Assembly: GCA_003141275.1 (NCBI GenBank)
Contig: PLLM01000049.1
Span: 1-33,494 of the forward strand
Reading direction: 5' to 3'
From: Phycisphaerales bacterium
GTDB taxonomy: Bacteria; Planctomycetota; Phycisphaerae; Sedimentisphaerales; Anaerobacaceae
Length of the DNA stretch: 33,494 nucleotides
The notes beneath the pieces were generated by a model. The model made no database searches and had not been told where the DNA came from. It saw only the letters and a list, made by a program, of their open reading frames with translations. Position numbers and translations under genes: made by a program. Within the stretch, counting starts at the first letter, position 1. Each line of letters opens with the position of its first letter. This document shows positions 14,888 through 22,896 of the stretch, one piece after another.

Positions 14888-16834
14888 TTAATTAACAGAT
14901 ACTGTGGCAATATCCGTTATTTTGGTCCATTTTTCATATTTTGTTTTTCCATCTTTTGTATTTTCCATTATTTCTATAAGATCGCGGTTTTCATTTATTA
15001 TCATATAACCTTTAGCGCTATATACATTTTTATTAGGTGCTAATGCTTCATTATTAACTTCAATGGTATATTTGCCACTCATATTTCTAATAGCACCTTT
15101 AACTTCTATCATTTCCTCCTTAATATAATTTATGGGTTTTCCTGTCCAATACGATACTTCTTCCGTTTGCTTTTTGTATTCAACCTTGATTACTCCATTT
15201 TCTTGATCATAAATTAGAGGTAAATCGCCCCATGAAGTTCGCCAAATTCCCTCGAGTTGATTTTTAACCACTTTATTTTCTGAGCATAAAGCAGATGAAT
15301 ATTTAACTCTATATTGACTTTCTTTTTTAGCTTCCGATAGAAACTCTTCTTCTTTTTTATTTTCCTCTTCTATCTTAATTTTAATATTTTTTTGAGCACC
15401 TGCAATATTGGGATCAACTTCAATTCCTTCTTTATGCAAATCATAAGCTTTATCTATTAATTTTTGTGCATCATCAATAAAACCTGCATCTGTGTATCTA
15501 TAAGCAAGATTGCCCATAGCGAGTGTATGTTTTTCTTTTGTGGCTTTGAGATAGTTTTCTATGGATTTGGCGTTTAGAACTAGTCTCGAATAGGATACAC
15601 CAATGTTATTTAATCCTGCAATACTTTTAGTTGTTTCTATAAGTTTTTTATAATGTAACAATCCTAGTTTTTCTTTGTTTTTATCACTATAAGCGTAAGC
15701 CAATGTAAATCTCAATGAAGTATCAACCGGGTTATCAGCCAATGAAGCTTCCGCATAAATATAAAAGTCTTCGATAGTTCCTTTTTCTTTTGATATTCTT
15801 GCCATTGTTTCAAATATCTTTGCTCTCGACTTACTTAAATTAGGATTTAATAATAATTTATTTAATTCTTCAATCGCTTCATTTACATTTCCCTCATAAG
15901 ACATGCACCAAGATGCTTCTATATATGAATCGAGCATATTATCTATCTGCTCTGGATCACTAAGATCGTATTTATTTATAGTTGAGAGGAAAAGTTCTTT
16001 TGCTTTTTTATATTCCTCGATTTCTTTATATCGATAAGCTAATTGTTTAGCAACGCCAGTATAGTCTGGATTATTTTGACAAAGCATTCGCAATTTTTCA
16101 AAAGCACCTTTATCACCTAATGAATGTGATATCCTTAGAACAACTGCGCGCCTTCGAGCTTCTTCTTCTTTATCTACCAGAAGAGGTTTTGCTTCTTCAT
16201 CAAACATCTTTTGTGCTTTAATGTAGTCTTTTTCTACTAAGAGAATATCGTAGATTTTATCTAATATTTCATCTTTTTTATTTTTCGGTTCTTCTTCTGG
16301 CTTTATTTCTTTTTCTTCTATTTTAGGATGAGTGTCAATTTGTTTGTTATCTTCTGATGGTTTGGTAATTGTTCCTCCTGATATTTTTATCTTTACTCCT
16401 TCAATCATCTGATTTAATTGAAGAAATTTATCACTTATTGAATTTCTATCAAAAAAGATAACCTCCATATCTCCTTGTAGTTCTGGAAATTTGTCTATCC
16501 CATTTTCAACCAATAAAATCATTTCCCTATTTATTCCTATTGCAAAGCCTGACTCTTGTAATATCCAATTAGAAGTTGTACATTGGCTGATTCTTTTTTT
16601 TGCTTTACAAAACCATTTTGAGGAGGTATGCGGACAAATTATCTTATCACATGTGAATATGCCTATAAAAATCTCACAATCCGCAATTCTTTCTTTTACT
16701 TTTTGTGCAATTGAGTTATTTTGAGCTTTCTCGCCTGTCAGACATTCTATCCCGGTTGATTCTATGAACTTCTGTATATTGTCAACAATGCCTTTGTCTT
16801 TATCATCAAAACTATGGCCAATAAAAGCTTTCAT
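14888..16834 (-). CDS. TIR-domain protein with TPR repeats (candidate defence or signalling protein)
   Basis: A 648-residue protein. The N-terminal 150 residues look like a bacterial TIR-type domain: M-K-A-F-I-G-H-S-F-D-D-K-D at the start, C-E-I-F-I-G-I-F at 53-60, and W-I-L-Q-E-S-G-F-A-I-G at 90-100, with E94 as candidate NADase catalytic residue. Between them lies an unusual Cys/His group (C62, C67, H69, C76, C85). A charged linker (about 155-190) leads to TPR-like helical repeats (about 190-510) and a C-terminal beta-rich domain (about 525-648; L-E-G-I-W-R-T-S-W-G-D). The gene is much more AT-rich than its neighbours. GAGGGAATAAAAC precedes the ATG. By analogy, TIR domains with sensor repeats cleave NAD+ on phage infection, but that function is inferred. 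Confidence 0.75.
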   Translation of the reverse strand: MKAFIGHSFDDKDKGIVDNIQKFIESTGIECLTGEKAQNNSIAQKVKERIADCEIFIGIFTCDKIICPHTSSKWFCKAKKRISQCTTSNWILQESGFAIGINREMILLVENGIDKFPELQGDMEVIFFDRNSISDKFLQLNQMIEGVKIKISGGTITKPSEDNKQIDTHPKIEEKEIKPEEEPKNKKDEILDKIYDILLVEKDYIKAQKMFDEEAKPLLVDKEEEARRRAVVLRISHSLGDKGAFEKLRMLCQNNPDYTGVAKQLAYRYKEIEEYKKAKELFLSTINKYDLSDPEQIDNMLDSYIEASWCMSYEGNVNEAIEELNKLLLNPNLSKSRAKIFETMARISKEKGTIEDFYIYAEASLADNPVDTSLRFTLAYAYSDKNKEKLGLLHYKKLIETTKSIAGLNNIGVSYSRLVLNAKSIENYLKATKEKHTLAMGNLAYRYTDAGFIDDAQKLIDKAYDLHKEGIEVDPNIAGAQKNIKIKIEEENKKEEEFLSEAKKESQYRVKYSSALCSENKVVKNQLEGIWRTSWGDLPLIYDQENGVIKVEYKKQTEEVSYWTGKPINYIKEEMIEVKGAIRNMSGKYTIEVNNEALAPNKNVYSAKGYMIINENRDLIEIMENTKDGKTKYEKWTKITDIATVSVN

Positions 16835-17412
16835 GTTTTATTCCCTCAGTTTTTTCTTAAACGTACTCTTTAAAAAACTGTAAACAACAAAGATACGCCA
16901 AGCTTATTTCCTTATTTATAAAGGCGTTTGCCGGACGGCAAAGTTGACTCTCCTTCGCACTTTGTGCTATGGAGGGCAGGCATAGGTGCGAATCTCACCA
17001 ATTATTACCACAAAGTCCCTGATAACTCAATAAGTTTTAATGTTATTAAAAATCCGTGAAATCTGTGTAATCTGTGGTTGCAGTTCAGATTTTCACAAAC
17101 GACCTGTCAATAAATAAACAGCGTTCCGCCCGTCTTCGCTGCGCTACGCCGAGGCAAGCGTTCAGCGTGCAGCGTACAGTTTAGATTGCTGCCGGCACAG
17201 TCTAAGCTTTTTAGCTGCGGCAAATTAGGTTTTCCCTTATTGGGTTATTACACTTGGCATATATGATTGTACAGGTAAGAATATGAAAAATGCGATGAAG
17301 CAGCTTTCGGCGATAGCATGTCTGGCTTGATTATATCTGAATTATGAGAAGCAGAACGAAAAAACATGGAGCAAATGAAGAAAGCAGGAACAACATTTAA
17401 GGAGTGTGTAGT
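16835..17412. other. Intergenic region between divergent TIR and superoxide dismutase genes
   Basis: It holds repeat family D copy 2 (16925-16988), a CTGTG-type repeat (17051-17080) and a GCGTGCAGCGTACAG phrase (17161-17181). A 15-codon reading frame at 17283-17330 (MKNAMKQLSAIACLA) looks like the start of a lost exported protein and is not called as a gene. The promoter of the dismutase gene is not obvious. Confidence 0.5.
16925..16988 (-). repeat. Dispersed repeat, family D copy 2 (inverted relative to copy 1)
   Basis: CGTTTGCCGGACGGCAAAGT through GGGCAGGCATAGGTG is the reverse complement of the segment at 12060-12117. The outer 16-18 bases at each end agree with few mismatches. The centre differs, carrying a TTCGCACTTTGTGCTATGG hairpin-like insert here. 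Confidence 0.6.
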
Positions 17413-18114
17413 ATGAAGTCATATATAACCGAGGTTTGGTCTGTGGTGTCAGTTTTGGTGCTCTTGGCGGGTCTGGCCGTAACAGGCAAGGCGGCGGAAC
17501 CCTCACCGCCGGGCACGGCACAAGCGTTTCAACTGCCGCCGCTGCCTTATGCACAGGATGCGCTGGAACCTTATATATCCGCCAAGACAATGAGCTTCCA
17601 CTATGGCAAGCATCATCAAGCCTACGTGGACAACCTGAACAAGCTGGCCGCAGGCACACCGTGGGCGACGCAGCCGCTGGAGAAGATAATCCAGGAGACT
17701 GCAGGCGTGACGGATAAGGCAGCCGTCTTCAACAATGCGGCCCAGGTCTGGAACCACACGTTCTTCTGGCAAAGCATGAAGCCCGGCGGCGGCGGTAAGC
17801 CCACCGGACACCTGCTGGAACTTATCGAGAAGTCCTTCGGGAGTTTAGATGAGTTCAAGAAGGCCTTCACGACCGCGGCCGTCTCGCAATTCGGCAGCGG
17901 ATGGGTCTGGCTTGTGCAGGATGGTGACGTGTTGAAGATTGTCAAGACGTCGAACGCGGATACACCGGTGGCACACGGACAAACCGCGCTCCTAACGTGC
18001 GATGTCTGGGAGCATGCCTACTATCTCGACTACCAGAACCGCCGCAATGAATTTGTGCAGGCCTTTCTGGACCATCTCGTCAATTGGGACTTTGCGGCCT
18101 CGCAGTTGAAGTAA
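17413..18114 (+). CDS. Exported iron-type superoxide dismutase
   Basis: A 233-residue enzyme that converts superoxide to oxygen and hydrogen peroxide. A hydrophobic signal segment (about residues 8-27, ending G-K-A-A-E) precedes a complete Fe/Mn-SOD domain from about residue 40. Metal ligands are H63 (S-F-H-Y-G-K-H-H), H115 (W-N-H-T-F-F-W), D197 and H201 (D-V-W-E-H-A-Y-Y); Y71 is the gateway tyrosine. Q111 in A-A-Q-V-W-N-H is the second-sphere glutamine position typical of iron enzymes. Most iron SODs are cytoplasmic, so export to the periplasm is a notable feature. AAGGAG 8 bases before 17413 decides the start. No operon partner is seen. Confidence 0.93.
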   Translation: MKSYITEVWSVVSVLVLLAGLAVTGKAAEPSPPGTAQAFQLPPLPYAQDALEPYISAKTMSFHYGKHHQAYVDNLNKLAAGTPWATQPLEKIIQETAGVTDKAAVFNNAAQVWNHTFFWQSMKPGGGGKPTGHLLELIEKSFGSLDEFKKAFTTAAVSQFGSGWVWLVQDGDVLKIVKTSNADTPVAHGQTALLTCDVWEHAYYLDYQNRRNEFVQAFLDHLVNWDFAASQLK

Positions 18115-18128
18115 CGTGGAACCACTGT

Positions 18129-18158
18129 TCTCTGTGTGCTCTGTGACCTCTGTGGCTC
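18129..18158 (+). repeat. CTGTG-phrase repeat after the superoxide dismutase gene
   Basis: TCTCTGTGTGCTCTGTGACC followed by TCTGTGGCTC is nearly the same as part of the larger cluster at 19276-19303. It lies 14 bases after the stop codon. Confidence 0.6.
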
Positions 18159-18225
18159 AATTTACAACACCGCCATCACCGTATTATTGGCGTCACCTAC
18201 GCCATTATTTTCTTAAGCGCACTCA

Positions 18226-18261
18226 CCCCAGCTGATTCGAAATCGAATCAAGACGCTGGGG
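18226..18261. terminator. Long hairpin between convergent genes (possible bidirectional terminator)
   Basis: CCCCAGC pairs with GCTGGGG, and inside it TGATTCGA pairs with TCGAATCA around a two-base loop. It lies between the convergent dismutase and pyridoxamine-oxidase-like genes. It lacks a U-tract, so it may instead be a repeat-family hairpin. Confidence 0.45.
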
Positions 18262-18288
18262 TCTCCGTCCTGAAGCAGGACTCCGTTT

Positions 18289-18699
18289 TTACTTCAGCTT
18301 TACCTGAGTGTAGCTGAGGTCAGTAGCTTCTGCGCAGCGGATGTTGTCGGGCGTCATCTTTATGACCACGTATTGGGGCACGGCCGGGTCGGGAAAATAG
18401 GCCTTCAGCGCAGGGACCGCATTATAGAGCCAGAGCTTCTCATCGTTGTCGGTGCTGATGGTGCAAGGCCCCGCGATACGAACGTGTTTACCCGCAGCGC
18501 TGCAGAAGCAATATTCCGCGTAGGGCACTTTTCGAAGCTGAGCAAGTTTGTCGGATGGTTCGCCCGTAGCACACCATAACTCGTTTTGCTTCCATGCCCA
18601 GCCGCTCATCGGCCTTGCGCCTACAATAGCTGCGTCGCTGGTGGCCAGTATTCCCCAACCGAGGTCCTTCATGAATTTTTTTACATCTTCGAAGTTCAT
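18289..18699 (-). CDS. Pyridoxamine 5'-phosphate oxidase-related FMN-binding protein
   Basis: A 136-residue split-barrel protein. F-M-K-D-L-G-W-G-I-L-A-T-S-D near the N-terminus, A-R-P-M-S-G-W-A-W and L-W-C-A-T-G-E-P-S-D-K-L-A-Q-L are the typical first strands of small general-stress or PNPOx-like proteins, which bind FMN or F420. It is too short to be a full PdxH and lacks its C-terminal signature, so vitamin B6 synthesis is not implied. GGAGAACTCAA before the ATG at 18699 favours that start over 18717. It converges with the superoxide dismutase gene. A role in oxidative stress is suggested only by that neighbour. Confidence 0.75.
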   Translation of the reverse strand: MNFEDVKKFMKDLGWGILATSDAAIVGARPMSGWAWKQNELWCATGEPSDKLAQLRKVPYAEYCFCSAAGKHVRIAGPCTISTDNDEKLWLYNAVPALKAYFPDPAVPQYVVIKMTPDNIRCAEATDLSYTQVKLK

Positions 18700-19070
18700 T
18701 TGAGTTCTCCAATTCATTTATCCCAGTAATGACGCAATCCGGCACAAAAACGCAAGCTGTTTCCTCCCGGTGCGTGCGATGATTATAGCCAAACTCCATC
18801 TTTTTACAACCCCCAAAACAAGTCCCGATTTTTCGCCTGCCCCCACGGCTACTTGTCGCAGACAAGTGTGGGGGCTAAAAACCGTGTAATCTGCCTGCCC
18901 TGCCAGCCCTGAGCACAGTCGAAGGGAGCAAACAAAGTGCGTCGAAGGGTGGCTAATAAAAACAGCGTAAATCTGTCCGCCTCGCTAAAAGCGGGCGAGA
19001 CCTCGCCAAGGGCGGGCGTAATCAGCGTCTAAAAACTTCGCCTTAAAAATCTCGACCGTTGAAGCACTCC

Positions 19071-19094
19071 ATAAGTATATACGCATATACTTAT
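19071..19094. repeat. Perfect 10-base inverted repeat
   Basis: ATAAGTATAT and ATATACTTAT flank the four bases ACGC. AT-rich symmetry of this length could be a protein-binding site or a cruciform. It is not followed by a U-tract and has no adjacent gene. Confidence 0.5.
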
Positions 19095-19248
19095 ATACTC
19101 TCGGCCAGTTCCGAATGAATCTGTGTTTTTTGTCAGCTGGCAAATCGCGAATAGCGGTGCCCCTAAGGGGCGGCGGAAGAGACCAAGGCGTGGCGCACAA
19201 ATCTTATTTGGAGCAAAGGTCTTGTCGATTACGCCCCCCGGCTGACCA

Positions 19249-19330
19249 AATCCGTGTTAATCCGTGGTTAAAAACCTCTGTGTGCTCTGTGACCTCTGTG
19301 GCTAATAATCAGTGTAAATCCGTGTCTAAA
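19249..19330 (+). repeat. CTGTG-phrase repeat cluster
   Basis: A run of imperfect phrases: AATCCGTGTTAATCCGTGG, CTCTGTGTGCTCTGTGACC, CTCTGTGGCTAATAATC and AGTGTAAATCCGTGTCTAAA. Each phrase is 8-12 bases and built on (A/C)TC(T/C)GTG. Phrases continue at 19386-19408 and 19632-19655. Confidence 0.65.
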
Positions 19331-19384
19331 ATAAATCTGCGAAGCCCCCCACGATTTGTTTCGCTTTGCGAAACAGTGGGGGTG
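19324..19384 (+). repeat. Left copy of a 60/61-base inverted repeat
   Basis: The sequence from GTCTAAAATAAATCTGCGAA to GCGAAACAGTGGGGGTG matches the reverse complement of 22897-22956 with a single one-base difference (six versus five C). It contains its own hairpin (CCCCCAC…GTTTCGC, TTT, GCGAAAC…GTGGGGG). The pair encloses the 998-residue membrane-protein gene. Confidence 0.85.
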
Positions 19385-19665
19385 CAATCAGTGTAATCTG
19401 TGGCTAAAGAACCTTGTCTGAATTTTTCTTTTTTTGTCGCAAAATGGCCCTTTCCCCTCTCTATCATTATAGCGTACAGCGGGTAGCGGATAGTTAAAAA
19501 CCAGACTACAGACGCAGGACTAAGTATTGTATCGAGTATCCAGTATCGAGAATCGAGAACCATAACGAACTTACGCCGTTCTTGACGATATATAGTTAAG
19601 GCCTTATTATGCCCGTGCGCTAACGGTGTAATTCAGTGTAATCTGTGGCTAAAGGAACGACAGTT

Positions 19666-22662
19666 ATGGCGGATTTGATACAGGAAAATAAACAGATGCC
19701 GGCCCCCACAACTTCGCTTTTGCGAGGCAAAACGGCGGGAGCCATCGGCCTTATCGCGATGCTCATTTTTGCCATTCATGCAAGCAGCCACATGGTCGGC
19801 GCGGGCGATACCTGGGTAGCTCTTGCCTGCGGCAGGCACTTTTACAACCACGGCGTCGATACCAATGAGCCGTTCAGCGCTAATTCACACAGGGTTGGCC
19901 CGACAGCCGAAGAGATAGCGACCACCTGGCCCGACTGGGCGCAGAAAATCACCGAGAAGGTCGGCATCGATACCGTCAAGTACTGGCATCCCACCGGCTG
20001 GGTAGACCAGAACTGGCTCACGCACGTCATTTTCGACTGGCTGGCGTATCATTCGCCTTTTGCCGATGGCCCCTCGCTATCATTCAATTCGCTTATGTAT
20101 TTGAAGTTCGCCATATACATCCTTACTGTGATTTGCATTTACTACACAGCCAGGGTTATAGGCGCGCATCCCGCCTTATCCGCCGCAGCCGCTTGCGCCG
20201 CCATGTTCATAGGACGCTCTTTCTTGGATATCAGGCCCGCTGGTTTCTCGAACCTGATGGTCTCGCTGTTTATGCTCGTCCTTGTCCTGTCGATTTACCG
20301 CAACTATCTTTATATCTGGCTCATAGTGCCCGCAACCATCTTCTGGGCGAACGTCCACGGCGGCTATATTTACATCTTTATATCGCTTACCCCTGTTGTG
20401 GCGATTCGTCTGCTTGGGATATTCTGGAGAAAGGCGGCGGTTAAGCTGGAGCTGACGACAACACCGCCCAGGAACCTGCTTCCCGGAACGACCCCTCCGG
20501 CGGTATGGCATACCATTGCTGCCGGTGCCGTGGCTTTTGCCGCTTCAATCATCTTGAATCCGTTCCATCTCACCAACCTCACGCACACTTTTCAAATCAG
20601 CATCAGCGCAAACGCCGAAGGTTGGCGAAACGTTCATGAGTGGTGGCCGGCGTTTCGGTGGGACAACCCGGTGGGGACGGCATTTCCGTTTTTGGTGATG
20701 ATGATGGCAGGGATAGGGTTGCTGGTGATATGGGTTTTCAGCCAGCTGTTGATACCGAAGCAGAATAAGTTGCCAAAGATGCAGGGGGGCAACCAGCAGA
20801 AAAATTACAATGTTATCGCAAATGTCATCGGGTTCGCGGGGGCGTTTCTGGTAATCTGGGCAACAATGATTTCGTTTTCATTTACGGACGCAAGCCCGAC
20901 GAGTTTTTTGTTTAGCGGCCTGTTTGTGGGGATACTATGGGCGTCGGTGTTCGTAAACGTGCACTTTATATATTTGATTTTGCCGTTTGGGCTTTTCGCG
21001 TTATACGCGTCTAACAATGAGCCCGGGTATGCGGGAAGATATATTTTTCCATTTATAACAGTTCCATTTTATTGCGTGCTGTTCGGGGTTGGGTCACGGC
21101 TTTCGAAGAAGCCGGCGTATTCAATGCTTAATATAGTTTACGTGACGGCGGCGGCGATAGTAACGCTGCTTGTTTCGGCGGCGACCGTGAATCCGTTCAA
21201 GTTCACCCAGTCGATTTGGCACTTAGGGCAGTTTGTAAATTTGCACCGATTATGGCAATTGGTGTATGAGGCCAACTTAGATATCACTTACGACAATTTA
21301 TTCCCCGTTCTTTACGGGATAAACGCATTCTGCATAGTGGCGTGGTTAGCGGCGCCATACGTGAAGGCCGTGTTCAGGGACATATCCGCAAGCGGCGATG
21401 CGGCATCGGCGCCGGCAGAGGGTGTGTATCAATTGCCGAAGATAGACCTCGCACTGGTTGTGATAGCGGCGATGACGGTTTATATGGCGTTGCGGTCCCG
21501 GCGGTTCATACCGATTGCCGGGTACGTAACGTGTCCTTTAATAGCTTTGCTGGCGGGCCAGATTATCCAGACGGTAGCGGCATCAATAAATTTTCGCAAG
21601 TTTGGTCGGCTGACGCTGCCCCGGATGTCCGTTGGGTTGCAGAGGTGGCTGATTGCCGGGTCGGCGGCGGTAGTCATAGGTTTTGGGACGTGGTGGGGGC
21701 TTAAATTCAAAAACGTGTATATCGACCCGTGGCCTACGGAGACGAAACTGACGTCAGCGTTTATAAGGATGACAGCATCGGCGGCGAAACCATTCGACGC
21801 CTGCCAGTTCATAACAGAAAATAAGATGCGCGGCAATATGTTCAACTACTGGACAGAAGGCGGCTTTATCGCGTGGGGCCAGATACCTGACCCGGACGGG
21901 CACACTCCACTACAACTATTTATGGACGGCAGAGCCCAGGCGGCTTACAACTACGATGCTTACATACTCTGGTCGGAGATTATATCCGGCGGTCCTGTTG
22001 TTCAGAAGGCCAGAATCAGAAATCAAAACCTTACGGTGGAGGATTATGTTCAAACGGGTGAATGGATAGACAGCCAACTGAAACAGTACAAGGTATGGGT
22101 GGTATTGATGCCGCGTAACCAGTTCGACTCGCCCTTTGTGAAGGGTCTTGAGCACAATTCGAGCTGGCGGCTGGTGTATCTTGACAACGAGCAGAAATTA
22201 TACGTTGATATATCGACGCCCCGCGGACTTGAGATATTCAAAGGCATCGACAGCGGGAGCACGATATATCCCGAGAAATGTTATCGCGACGTTATGATAG
22301 CGCACAACTCGCTAATATTCAACAGCAATGCGGAACGGCTTGCCGAGGGCTTACAGTGCGCGTTTAGCGCATATGAGAAAGAGCCGGCGCGGACACCCAT
22401 GCAACTGATAGAGATATTTTACGAGCGTTATCCGCAATTCAGGCCGCAGATTAACGCGTTCTGGCAAAAGGTGCTGGATGACTTCCACGCGAACAAGCAG
22501 AAGTATCTTAGCGGTAACGGGTATTATTACAGGGCCGTGAGCGCGATAATGGCGATGGGGCAGCTACAGGGGGCAGCCAATAAAGAGACGATTGAGTCCT
22601 ACGAGCGGGAGAGGGCAGAGCTGCAAGGAATGATAGACCTGATGCCGTACAAAAGGTGGTAA
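19666..22662 (+). CDS. Large multi-spanning membrane protein, planctomycete type, function unknown
   Basis: A 998-residue protein with roughly 12-14 membrane helices between residues about 20 and 690, then a soluble C-terminal region of about 300 residues. Near the N-terminus, G-D-T-W-V-A-L-A-C-G-R-H-F and, further on, W-V-D-Q-N-W-L-T-H form a conserved-looking extracytoplasmic loop with acidic residues after the first helix. That layout recalls GT-C membrane glycosyltransferases, but no catalytic assignment can be made. I believe similar proteins are common in Phycisphaerae. AGGA before 19666 is supplied by the end of a CTGTG repeat; an in-frame start at 19645 lies inside the repeat. Third-position bases switch from C-rich to G-rich near 20640 without breaking the frame. 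The gene stands alone between inverted repeats. Confidence 0.75.
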   Translation: MADLIQENKQMPAPTTSLLRGKTAGAIGLIAMLIFAIHASSHMVGAGDTWVALACGRHFYNHGVDTNEPFSANSHRVGPTAEEIATTWPDWAQKITEKVGIDTVKYWHPTGWVDQNWLTHVIFDWLAYHSPFADGPSLSFNSLMYLKFAIYILTVICIYYTARVIGAHPALSAAAACAAMFIGRSFLDIRPAGFSNLMVSLFMLVLVLSIYRNYLYIWLIVPATIFWANVHGGYIYIFISLTPVVAIRLLGIFWRKAAVKLELTTTPPRNLLPGTTPPAVWHTIAAGAVAFAASIILNPFHLTNLTHTFQISISANAEGWRNVHEWWPAFRWDNPVGTAFPFLVMMMAGIGLLVIWVFSQLLIPKQNKLPKMQGGNQQKNYNVIANVIGFAGAFLVIWATMISFSFTDASPTSFLFSGLFVGILWASVFVNVHFIYLILPFGLFALYASNNEPGYAGRYIFPFITVPFYCVLFGVGSRLSKKPAYSMLNIVYVTAAAIVTLLVSAATVNPFKFTQSIWHLGQFVNLHRLWQLVYEANLDITYDNLFPVLYGINAFCIVAWLAAPYVKAVFRDISASGDAASAPAEGVYQLPKIDLALVVIAAMTVYMALRSRRFIPIAGYVTCPLIALLAGQIIQTVAASINFRKFGRLTLPRMSVGLQRWLIAGSAAVVIGFGTWWGLKFKNVYIDPWPTETKLTSAFIRMTASAAKPFDACQFITENKMRGNMFNYWTEGGFIAWGQIPDPDGHTPLQLFMDGRAQAAYNYDAYILWSEIISGGPVVQKARIRNQNLTVEDYVQTGEWIDSQLKQYKVWVVLMPRNQFDSPFVKGLEHNSSWRLVYLDNEQKLYVDISTPRGLEIFKGIDSGSTIYPEKCYRDVMIAHNSLIFNSNAERLAEGLQCAFSAYEKEPARTPMQLIEIFYERYPQFRPQINAFWQKVLDDFHANKQKYLSGNGYYYRAVSAIMAMGQLQGAANKETIESYERERAELQGMIDLMPYKRW

Positions 22663-22713
22663 GTTGAGCAGTTTTGAGTGTTTAGTTTTAAGTGTTGAGT
22701 TGTGGTGAACGTC

Positions 22714-22770
22714 GCCCCCGCCGTTTTGATTCTCAAAACGAGACACGGGGGTCTTCGCTACGCTACGAGA
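22714..22770. repeat. GC-rich hairpin repeat, family A copy 2
   Basis: GCCCCCGCCGTTTTG, a short loop, CAAAACGAGACACGGGGGTC and CTTCGCTACGCTACGAGA. It matches 11048-11102 over its full length with scattered differences, several of which keep the stem paired. Confidence 0.6.
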
Positions 22771-22778
22771 ATTTGGTT

Positions 22779-22840
22779 AGCCGAGGGAGGAGTCCGCCAA
22801 AGGCGGAAGTTTTGAGTGTTTAGTTTTGAGTTTTGAGTTG
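22779..22840 (+). repeat. Composite repeat (GCCGAGGGAGG plus family B), copy 1
   Basis: AGCCGAGGGAGG, a small hairpin GTCCGCCAAAGGCGGAA and then TTTTGAGTGTTTAGTTTTGA. The same three parts in the same order occur at 29491-29552, about 6.7 kb away, in direct orientation. Confidence 0.7.
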
Positions 22841-22896
22841 CGGAACTTTAGCCACAGAGATTTTCTTTTCATTTTAGCCACAGAGGACACAGAGAG

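Larger units (their letters stand above)
18700..19665. other. Nearly 1 kb repeat-rich region without genes
   Basis: No credible coding sequence was found on either strand. It contains a hairpin with GCCCCCAC and GTGGGGGC ends (18838-18876), a CCCTGAGCACAGTCGAAGG phrase (18903-18925), a perfect 10-base inverted repeat (19071-19094), a CTGTG repeat cluster (19249-19330), the left 61-base inverted copy (19324-19384), another CTGTG phrase (19386-19408), an ATCGAGTATCCAGTATCGAG phrase (19531-19557) and a final CTGTGGCTAAAGGA phrase that supplies the ribosome site of the next gene. Confidence 0.6.

Noticed and set aside
17283-17330. 15-codon frame MKNAMKQLSAIACLA before the superoxide dismutase gene
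   Set aside because: It is very short, has no clear ribosome site and no regulatory codon run. It may be a remnant of a lost exported protein but cannot be supported as a gene.
18488-18865. Minus-strand 125-codon frame overlapping the pyridoxamine-oxidase-like gene
   Set aside because: It is an alternate frame of a recognisable gene and has no family features.
19249-19330. Possible CRISPR array from the tandem CTGTG phrases
   Set aside because: Phrases are 8-12 bases, imperfect and without regular unique spacers; no cas genes are in the window.
18700-21000. Replication origin suggested by the skew change
   Set aside because: No DnaA-box cluster or dnaA/dnaN/gyrB neighbourhood was recognised, and the change falls inside a gene, so an origin is not called as a feature.
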